This document shows, piece by piece, positions 57,501 through 64,000 of a DNA stretch of 64,000 bases. The first letter of the stretch is position 1. Each line of letters begins with the position of its first letter. Below the pieces are notes generated by a model. The model worked only from the letters and a program-made list of their open reading frames with translations, was not told where the DNA came from and did no database searches. The stretch lies in the NCBI RefSeq assembly GCF_037975245.1, contig NC_092576.1, positions 21,701,611 to 21,765,610 on the forward strand, given 5' to 3'. Position numbers and translations under genes: made by a program. The DNA comes from Apostichopus japonicus (taxonomy: Eukaryota; Echinodermata; Holothuroidea; Aspidochirotida; Stichopodidae).

Positions 57501-60500
57501 CTCTGTCATGTGGGCTTTAATGCTGTATAACGTACATGCTCCATACTGTACAAGGTTTGGATTAGATCCATTCTCCATGGACTTGTAAAGGTATAGTCTG
57601 TGCATAGGCCTAACAGTTAGGTTTATAGCAAAGTTGAGATAGAGTTAACACAATGAGTAGATGTTAAGATACAGCTTCATCCTCGAAAAAATACGTTCAA
57701 ACAGACTGATTAGTTAGTTGTTAGTTCTTTAAACAGCAAATCCCTCCACAATTAAATACGTAAAACAGGCAAGACAGCAGCTAAAAAAAATGAGAAAATT
57801 CAGCTAGTGAAGAAACTATGCAGGCAGCTCAGTAGGAAGCGCCCTCATAACATGCTGTCACCAAGAACCGTGTTTGTCATGTTTCCTTATTTATTTCTTA
57901 GCATATGAGTAAAGAGGAAGGAAGGTAAGCGATTCGGACTGGTTTATTTTATTAATTTTGTTCTATCATTCTTACGTCAAGAGGTGTACCAGCCTAATCT
58001 TGGTTCTGATTTGATACTGTGTTGGTATCGACCACTGATTTTAACTGTCAATTAAAGTGTTTATTCTGATTGTTAACTTGTAGGGTCATTTTCATTGTAC
58101 ACCGGGGTCAGAAATGTGTACTACAGTATGTTAGCGTGTGTTATTACTATGATGTAAACTATGTGGAAGAAAGTCTGAAAGGGATGATGACAGCCTTCTC
58201 AGTCTTTCTAATTTCGTTACCTACAATTAAGTTGTAAATTTGAAAGCGATTTCTAATTGTCGTTGTCCATTACCAGTTTTAAACTTCGATGGAAAATTTA
58301 ATCCACTTTCACCTGTTCTGTGCAGCTAAAAATAGTACAGTATAAAATTCAATGTTTAAAGATTGAAGAGATATAAGATTTCATTAAACAAATCTTACAG
58401 GATCTCCTATGCTTGGCTTTCTTGTTCGTGTTGTTGTTTCTTTGTTTATGTCAGAGAAATGTTGCAAAATATATCAAATTCATATATTTCTTGGTTAGTA
58501 GAACAATATGTCATATTTCCCAAATCGGCATGAACCTTTGTGTTATTTGTTTTACCAATATTACATTTCAATTCTCCCAAAGTGTATTATTTCGAGTGAT
58601 ATTTTTTCTCCGTGGTTACAGTTATTCCTGGAATGGCGGTACTGCACATATAACATAGGTTACGTAGCTATCGTTTCTGAGGTATACTTTCAATACGATT
58701 TAACTATAGTATTATTCGTTGTAATGGCAAAACCTTAAAACAACCGATATCGATTACAAAATTGACACTATAAAACACCGGGTGCTCACACTTTTCATCG
58801 TAGGTGTCAAAGAAGCTTAAGAGTAACTTGATATTACGTTTTCAAGAACAAAACAATCGACAGGGCTGGCTAACGTTATTAGAAATCACAACATTCTGTT
58901 CTCATATTAAATGGTTTATCAGTTGAAGGGTAACCCTTTTCCTTTTAAGGACCGACAAATGATAGCACAATTTGTTAGCTTTATACACCAAAAGGGAATT
59001 ATAAAAAAAATATTGAATAAACTTCAAAGATTTTTAAAGTGAAATTCATTCTACTTTATTGAACAGAAATGTTCTTCATAGAACTAGGCAATTAAGAACC
59101 CGCACTATTTGTAGTTACATGTAAGTAACACTGAGGGATATTTAAATATGAGTTAATTAGGCAAACTTCCTTATACCAACTAGAAGTACATTAGGGGGAA
59201 AAACAAAGAAAGGGAAATAAAAAACATTCCTCCTATCAAATTGGGAGAGGAGCAAGTGAGGGAACTATCAAGGAAATCAAGTTTGCTCATGTAAAATATA
59301 TGAACAGATAAATAACCAAATTATGAGAATACGTTGTAATATCATTGCATATGACATATCACTGAATGGCTATTAGATATGTCCAGCTGGTATAAAATAA
59401 AATAATGCATTATTTCCAGCCACTGCTAGACACAAACTGACCTTCTTAACATCGGTTTCCATGGTCACTTTATATGACAATTTTAGTTAGAACATTCCAG
59501 GTGTACAATAGACCTGTGGCTCGTTTATATTTCTATATTCATTAGCTTTAACTGGCTCGTGTCATCTATTATTATGCTAAGTAGGTATTTATGGGAGTTC
59601 CAGGCGTGTCATCTTTTCTGTTAACTAATTTACTTTCGATAACTATTGTTTGAGTCAATCATCTGTATAGTGTAAGCTCTGACTGTATTTGTACAGAAAG
59701 CAACTGTAGAAGCAGAGTAGGCCTACTCTGTGTACTAAAACGGTTATGATGTTATCGGGTAGAATCATGGAATGAATTTGACAGACTCTCTGAAAACTAT
59801 CAAAGTACAAAGGGGGATGGCGAAGGGAGGGGTGATGGTACGTAAATTTAAGGTGTCTGAAGGGGAGTGGATCAGAGGTGGCTTGACTAACTTACTTCAG
59901 ACTGAGATTGGGGTAAAATATTAGTCCAGATAGGGAATAAACACTCTGTGTTACATTTAGTTTTATAGTAAGACCAACAAAACTCCCAAAGTGTATTATT
60001 TCCAGTGATATTGTTCTCCGTGGTTACAGTTATTCCTGGAATGGCGATACTGCACATATAATATATGTTAAGTAGCTTTCATTTCTGAGGTATAATACTA
60101 CACATTATTCTTAGTAGGCCTATGTAAAGGAAACAATGGACATGAAGAAACAAAGAAAACACGATTAATTGATAATGGAGCTAGAGATAAAACAAACCAC
60201 TGGGTTACAGGAACAAAGGGGTGATGATAGGGTTAGGATGGGAGGAGGGTAAATGTGAATCGAAAAGGGAAAGGCGAAGAACCAAGATGGTATTGAGGAT
60301 TTGTTGAAGGGGGAAAGTATGGTAACAATGGATTGCTAGAAAGGAGGTGTTGTGAATGTATTGAGTGAAACCTGTATAAGAATGACTTATGAGTGAATGT
60401 TGGGTTGGGTGTAATTAGGGTGTAATGAGGAGGGTTGGGTGTAATTAAACAACATTATTTATTTTAGGACAATGCAGGGATTTTATGATGGATTCAAGTA

Positions 60501-62244
60501 TGAAGTAATATTAAGTACGATTATAAATATTAAACAATGGGAATATTTTAATCAAGTCTTTTTGTATGAATTTAAATGTCCCAGCTTTGTTTTCTTATTC
60601 TTTAAAATATTGAGTGAAATAAATTATAAATTCAATTGATTTGGTAAGACATATATTTCAAAATATACAGCAGACGTTAATGTGTTTCTGAGTGGATTAC
60701 ATTTTTACCGCTGGAATTTAGAAGATGCAGATTAGCCTTAAATTATTTTTAAATAATTAAAAGCAATACAATTATTTTTTATAAATAAATTAGTTACAAT
60801 TACTCTATTTATCTTTTCGCTTTGATATTGATTTATTTACTTATATTTATTAACTATTTTTGAAACTGCAACAACTAAAACTGTTATATTGGTTGTTTGT
60901 TTGGTATACATTTTTAGTTTTGTTAGAGTAGTATAATTTAATTGGTGGGTTTTGAACAATACATTTATATGTTTTTGCTATTTTTTATTGCCATCATTCA
61001 CTATTTTACTATTAACAATGTTAAACATATTTTGTAAATAAAATTTACATGATTAGACACATTTTTTGGAGGTTTTAATTTCAAAGGTAATATCTATCAC
61101 TTATAAAACTCAAAATTTCTATTTTAAAATATTGATTATACTCACTAGAATTATTAAAATCCAAATACCTTGTTTATATAACTCTTGTTTGATCTTAATA
61201 AACATTACTATCATTCTAAAATCCATGTCTGAGTTAAACTGTAACAACAATCCAAACAAAGAACGTTTTAAACAACCCCCACCCACCCCTTCAACCCTCT
61301 CTACCAACCCCTCTCTAAAATAATTGCCTATTATACTCTCACACTCAAACCACAGTTCATAAACTGTTCTTTGAAATCGCTGAAATAAAATTCACGGATC
61401 AAATTAACAGTTAAAGGAAACTTGAAAGTATTCGAAACACCGAAAGATGAAACATGGCGGAAACGATGTCACAGCAGAATGTAGCACCGAGAAGCTTAGG
61501 CTTCGCAGAACTGTCTGATTGTAAACGTTAGAGTAGCCTATATGCGAACATTCTTCGCGCTGGAGCTGGATAGCGCGATGTATAAACAACGAAGAGTCTG
61601 CTGTTAAAACTTATCTTGTGTTACACATAGACAACCACATCTACTACATATATGGCGGATTAAGGAGTTTTTGAAATAATATCTAATTTATAAGTAGTTT
61701 CACCGAAAATTAAGGAAGAAATTAATCTGTATGCAAACAAGGTTTTGTTGTGATTACTGTAGGTACTGTATGGAGCGTGGGTTATGACGCAATCTTCTAT
61801 AGCATAGTTGATGTCACGTTATGTACTGTTCAAATCATATTGGAAGTGTCCATCCTTAACGATTAAAAAATCATACTTTGACAACATGTTTTGAAAATTA
61901 ATTTTTAAGGTAACTACTTTGGGCCACCAGACAATCCTTTTAATCATAGGCGTACGAGGCAGGGGGGGGGGGCAGACTGCCCCCCCAAATTTCCAGAGGA
62001 CAAGAAATTCGGGCAAAACTCCTGAAAAATTCGGGCAGCCTAAAGAGGAAAATAAAATATATATATATATATATATATATAGGTATAAATAATGTACACT
62101 CGTACAAAGTTTGTGCTATTACTCGAGTTTCATGCTTCTTCGCAATCGTCAGATAGCTAATGATCATTAGTGTACATTATTTATACCTATCCAGCTCTAT
62201 ACCCAGGTATACTGAGCACTCTTCACCTGGAATTAATGCCATCT

Positions 62245-62289
<45 letters not shown>

Positions 62290-63373
62290 CACCACCGTAA
62301 GCGCAGCTCATCTGGGCTACCACGCTTTTTGCACTATCAACATTTTTTCGAACTAGTCAACTGTATACCTGGACATCCCCGACATGAGTGTACATAAGAA
62401 ACGCTTTCTTGTTCATGGATGGGGGGGGGGGGGATAGTGCCTACAAGCCTAGAAGTACAGGTTTATCATATTCTTTGTTACATTTTATACTGTTTTGTGA
62501 GACAAATTGCAGTCTCACCCGACACAGCGACATTATCCCGCCTACGTGTCGTTGAACAATGTATGTTTTTCTGGAGGTAGCTGAGTACTGTGTTAAAATA
62601 ATAAATACGGTAACTAAATAGGAGCTTAAAAAATATACTGTCCTATTTTTCCCCTTCAAAGTGATGTTACCATTTTTCTTCTTCTAATTTACCAAATAGT
62701 GTAAAGTGTAAATTTCTAAAATGTGAGATTATAAAATAAAGAATGTTTAGATGCAACTTGCAAGGCCTCAGAAGTGCCATTTCCAGCAATCTGAGAGGCA
62801 TTTTTGCCCAAAAAAAATTCTTGTACGATACGCGCCAACCGATGGTGGCGCTCCGCTTAGATAGTGTCACGTGAACTTTCGGGCACAAAAAGTTCTGCCC
62901 CCCCAAACTGAAATGGTCCCGTACGCCTATGCTTTTAATCCATTATATTTTGTTTTCTTTATCTTAAACCCTACAGAATTCCTATCACGATGGCCTACTT
63001 TATTAAAATAAATCCACATAAACTAGTTAAATCCAATCTTTGACATAAAAATACAGCAGAGTTTACATTCTCTGTTGTTAGTTTAATATTGATAACTATT
63101 ATAAATTACATTAATTCTCTGTTTAACTTAATTATGATTCTAACATCTACACCGGAATACTTACTTCAGCTCCTTCAAGCTTGTACACTGTGAGGAGTAA
63201 GACAAGATGGCCGCCAAATCTTCATTAGTTAGTGTCCTGTGGTCGTCAAAGATCACCAGCTTCTGGAGAGAACTCAGGATAGGGAGAGAGAGACCAGACT
63301 TAAGGATAAGGTTCAGACCAGACTCATCAACTCTAGGAGAGCAGCTTCCTAGATACACACAGGAGATAGGAAT
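39485..63373 (-). CDS. Leucine-rich-repeat gene, 3' part, 5 exons (5' partial)
   Basis: Exons 63373-63165, 50617-50541, 48975-48920, 43945-43910 and probably 39508-39485 join with GT-AG sites and matching phases (0/2, 2/1, 1/0, 0/0, 0/stop). Exon 1 has LRR spacing: LPILSSLQKLVIF, then LTNEDLAAILSYSSQCTSLK, then ELK joined to VSWYNLP. The later exons give VWNFRIPDRRLNLQTGLWQ and ACDYYGILPGEE. The pattern of LRR units on separate exons and the style (SSQCTSLKELK) resemble the C-terminal LRRs of echinoderm NLR-type immune receptors. No NACHT or death-fold domain is visible, because the 5' exons lie beyond the window. The big first intron holds a LINE and several hAT elements. Confidence 0.6.
39830..41060 (+). 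repeat. Dispersed AGGTCA-rich repeat cluster
   Basis: Successive modules contain AGGTCAAAGGTCA (39891-39903), then TGACCCCAGGTGACCCTAAA and TGACCTTAAATGACCTCTGA. CTTGAGATATC with GTTTACAAGC occurs twice (about 40803 and 40946). It ends in a CA-rich tract and TCATCGAAACCAAAAAC (to 41047). Related copies are at 16790-17290 and 26961-27310, with a terminal fragment at 33781-33860. Confidence 0.65.
41061..42876. other. LRR-gene intron, no feature recognised
   Basis: AT-rich sequence with no repeat family or exon that I can support on either strand. Confidence 0.4.
42877..43186. mobile_element. hAT MITE, 310 bp
   Basis: The ends are CAAGGGCGTAGGAACC and AAGTACCTTCCTATGCCACTG, with G/C tracts inside. 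The exact duplication CTTATAAC flanks it (42869-42876 and 43187-43194). An internal segment (GCACCAAATTGCATCTAAGG / CTGAGG) is present twice about 80 bp apart. Confidence 0.88.
43910..43945 (-). CDS. LRR-gene mini-exon (ACDYYGILPGEE)
   Basis: A 36 nt exon with a strong polypyrimidine acceptor (ttttcttcctttcag) and donor GTAAGAG, in phase 0 at both ends. It joins in frame to LQTGLWQ. Confidence 0.58.
43946..46485. other. LRR-gene intron
   Basis: AT-rich. It holds a short gattact microsatellite at 45415-45450 and an exon-like + strand interval (about 45286-45384) with a cttattgcag acceptor and GTGAGT donor but no partner exon found. Confidence 0.4.
46486..47223. mobile_element. MITE-like element with about 34 bp inverted ends
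   Basis: The left end CAGGCGGCAATTTTTTTTCC continues into CAAACAGGTTTGCA. It is matched in inverse by TGCAAACCTGTTTGGGTAAA followed by AAAATCGCCCCCC at the right end. Symmetry decays inward but includes a tgacgtca/tgacgtaa pair. The superfamily is not assigned, as no clear target duplication was found. Confidence 0.65.
47224..48919. repeat. LRR-gene intron with degenerate GGCAGCTATACGG minisatellite
   Basis: At 47679-47900 a unit of about 13-15 bp (GGGCAGCTATACGG, AGGGACAGCAATACGG and variants) is repeated roughly 15 times with heavy divergence. The rest is AT-rich intron. Confidence 0.7.
48920..48975 (-). CDS. LRR-gene exon (WNFRIPDRRLNLQTGLWQ)
   Basis: The acceptor is ttcatacag and the donor GTAAGAG. 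The 56 nt enter in phase 1 and leave in phase 0. A second AG (ttttag) 13 nt inside would put a stop in frame, so the upstream AG is chosen. Confidence 0.6.
48976..50540. repeat. LRR-gene intron with 76 bp tandem duplication
   Basis: 49153-49304 is two copies of a 76 bp unit (ATCATTATCATCTCAGT ... AGATTACCGATC) with a few mismatches. A hAT-like scrap with G/C tracts is near 50127-50175. No other feature. Confidence 0.7.
50541..50617 (-). CDS. LRR-gene exon (VSWYNLPDTIPVGF)
   Basis: The acceptor is ctctccatag and the donor GTATTG. The 77 nt enter in phase 2 and leave in phase 1, exactly matching the 63165-63373 exon. It has no stop in that frame and reads VSWYNLPDTIPVGFIPSSLK. It completes an LRR strand begun by KELK. 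Confidence 0.62.
50618..52544. other. LRR-gene first intron, proximal part
   Basis: AT-rich. From about 52100 to 52540 hAT-like non-terminal text (ggaggggg, cgcgcgtagcgc, cccccagccctccccc) suggests an older insertion that received the MITE at 52545. No exon recognised. Confidence 0.4.
52545..53180. mobile_element. hAT MITE, CAAGGGCGGCGGAA family, copy 2
   Basis: The ends are CAAGGGCGGCGGAACTGG and GTGCTTCCGCCGCCCTTG. The exact duplication TGCAGGAA flanks it (52537-52544 and 53181-53188). It is 636 bp, highly similar to 22898-23542, with the hairpin module at about 52727-52773. Confidence 0.92.
53964..54416 (-). pseudogene. LINE ORF2 C-terminal region
   Basis: It reads KVYYIVSTLAF, then SVLPILVYAVPVWYHFV and DKRRIKSFLKFCSKMF. 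This is the standard post-RT region (xxLxYxxPVW...R...iq..). It ends FVQNGSLDPLL and stop. The end of the ORF lies inside a segment that is present twice in tandem (53854 and 53963 copies). Confidence 0.82.
54406..55205 (-). pseudogene. LINE reverse transcriptase, core
   Basis: It contains KSGIASGFDNISWLVFKYCS, the GVPQGGPLSALLFTIYTDEL block and the catalytic YADDTAVSCKI box. Further on are NPKKSKEILFEN and VYLGVFIDDKLNF. A stop and frameshift near 55165 separates it from the stretch next to the MITE. A further shift near 54415 leads into the C-terminal ORF. Confidence 0.9.
55214..56261. mobile_element. hAT MITE, CAAGGGCGGCGGAA family, copy 3 (with nested MITE)
   Basis: The ends are CAAGGGCGGCGGAACC and ATGCTTCCGCCACCCTTG, with the exact duplication TGGTCACC (55206-55213 and 56262-56269). 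It split the LINE between EN and RT. It shares the cattttgtctcgaaagaaaa segment with the other copies. It lacks the clear hairpin module and instead contains the 368 bp MITE below. Confidence 0.9.
55377..55744. mobile_element. hAT MITE, CATAGGCGTAGG family, 368 bp
   Basis: The ends are CATAGGCGTAGG and CCTCCTACGCTTATG, with the exact duplication TTTACTAC (55369-55376 and 55745-55752). It is nested in the 55214-56261 MITE, itself nested in the LINE. A related but partial copy lies near 21099-21420. Confidence 0.9.
56262..57605 (-). pseudogene. LINE endonuclease region
   Basis: Frame 57605-57117 holds SSNINSIQGKF and CFIALQETKIQKYG, the N-terminal EN motifs (NIxSIxxK and QETK). A frameshift near 57150-57200 moves to the frame 57208-56262. 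That frame contains VNIYTPP, VLILGDINRNR (equivalent to the GDFN box), RSQATLNAMYV and the TSDHISICV box with its catalytic Asp-His. It then runs into a Lys-rich linker (SLWSLLKSVSKPGDHK) that stops at the MITE. Confidence 0.85.
57651..61944. other. LRR-gene first intron, distal part
   Basis: AT-rich. It contains a roughly 120 bp direct duplicate pair (58573-58693 and 59981-60099; shared TCTCCGTGGTTACAGTTATT). No exon or domain was recognised in the ORFs at 58413-58738 or 61066-61323. Confidence 0.45.
61945..62931. mobile_element. hAT nonautonomous element, CATAGGCGTACG ends, 987 bp
   Basis: The ends are CATAGGCGTACGAGGC and CCCGTACGCCTATG, with G/C tracts. The exact duplication CTTTTAAT flanks it (61937-61944 and 62932-62939). 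It contains two (TA)n tracts (about 62058-62082 and 62248-62288), an inverted pair around GGTATAAATAATGTACACT, and the hairpin module 65 bp from the right end. Confidence 0.9.
62932..63164. other. LRR-gene intron next to the LRR exon
   Basis: Unique AT-rich sequence leading to the donor site of the LRR exon. Confidence 0.4.
63165..63373 (-). CDS. LRR exon
   Basis: The acceptor is cattctag (- strand) and the donor GTAAGT (complement of 63159-63164). The 209 nt enter in phase 0 and leave in phase 2. It encodes about 70 residues with two LRR-like segments (IPISCVYLGSCSPRVDESGL and SLPILSSLQKLVIFDDH). It ends ILSYSSQCTSLKELK across the junction. Confidence 0.75.
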
Positions 63374-64000
63374 CTAGAATGAAAGAATAGAGTTACTGAT
63401 AATAGAGTAGATAGAGATAAATATATTGGATTTGGTAAGGATTAGAGTACTTATTATATCATAAATAATAAAAAATAACAACATAAAAATAAAGGAAAGT
63501 AAAGCGATAAACAAGGACAATTAGGTTATGTTTATTTGTAAAAAGGAATACATTGTTGGAACGGAAATAAGGGGTTGATTTTAGGGGGAATTGAATACAG
63601 ACAGAAATAAATGGTTTAGATTGGAGAAAATAGATTGGTTATGTAGGATTATAGGATTATTTGTTATTGTTTAACGATAAATGATTAATTAAAGGATTAT
63701 TGCTTGTAAGGTTTAATAAAATAAGAATGCAAGGATACAAATGAACAGACTCAGAGTAAAGCAATTTTAAGTTATTAATTAATAGGAAACACATCTCAAA
63801 GACGGGATGAGAAGGTTACAAAATTGGGTAATCAAGAATTGAGATTATTCTATCTTTTGAAGAAATATATTGATCACATTTATTTAATTGTGTTTTTAAT
63901 TTTGAACTTTCAGAAGTAAAATGTAATTTAAAATGTAAATTGTAGTCACTTATGTAATTGGAATCATGAAAAGGAAACCTCAACTTTAACCAATGCAACG
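63374..64000. other. LRR-gene upstream intron
   Basis: A/T- and purine-rich, low-complexity intron. No further exon was recognised to the end of the window. Confidence 0.45.

Larger units (their letters stand above)
53690..57650 (-). mobile_element. LINE non-LTR retrotransposon, frameshifted, split by MITEs
   Basis: On the - strand, an apurinic-type endonuclease (57605 to about 56270) is followed by a reverse transcriptase (about 55170-54410) and a C-terminal region (to 53964). The 3' side ends in an ATGAAATGAAAAAAAAAATG-like tail. A hAT MITE (55214-56261) separates EN from RT. I place it broadly among CR1/Rex1/RTE-X-like LINEs but cannot name the clade. Confidence 0.85.

Overview
The window looks like intron-rich nuclear DNA from a marine invertebrate deuterostome, most likely an echinoderm and perhaps a sea cucumber. 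The reasons are short coding exons separated by kilobase introns, many minisatellites, DIRS, LINE and hAT elements, and dispersed AGGTCA-rich repeats. The species is inferred, not proven. Nothing is bacterial: most long ORFs are repeat-derived or chance.

Two host genes can be rebuilt by hand from splice sites and codon phase. On the + strand (1698-25028) lies a phafin-2 (PLEKHF2/rush) orthologue, a PH + FYVE endosomal phosphoinositide-binding protein. Seven coding exons are visible, and only the first 25-30 or so residues lie upstream of the window. On the - strand (63373 down to about 39485) is the 3' part of a leucine-rich-repeat gene. Four exons (63165-63373, 50541-50617, 48920-48975, 43910-43945) join in perfect phase, and a fifth (39485-39508) is a plausible terminal exon. 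The LRR gene resembles the LRR tail of NLR-type innate immune receptors, but the parts that would prove this lie outside the window.

The rest is introns and intergenic DNA filled with repeats. Tandem arrays are at 384-791 (28 bp unit), 2294-4474 (76/78 bp), 9764-13598 (58 bp, with an 808 bp higher-order period), 14436-15752 (41 bp), 16030-16300 (31 bp), 24431-24770 (about 120 bp) and 25985-26960 (51 bp). The last phafin intron holds a DIRS-type retrotransposon whose reverse transcriptase is split by a 3.6 kb hAT transposon. That hAT still encodes the C-terminal dimerisation domain and carries smaller hAT elements nested inside it. A LINE lies at 53690-57650 on the - strand, inside the first visible LRR-gene intron, and is itself split by nested hAT MITEs.

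Eight hAT-type insertions have recognisable terminal inverted repeats with exact 8 bp target-site duplications. Several families with different ends share a roughly 45 bp subterminal module, an imperfect hairpin around GCGCCAACCGATGGTGGCGC. This is the most interesting non-gene signal in the window. No rRNA gene, CRISPR array or prokaryotic operon was seen. tRNA genes were not searched for systematically.
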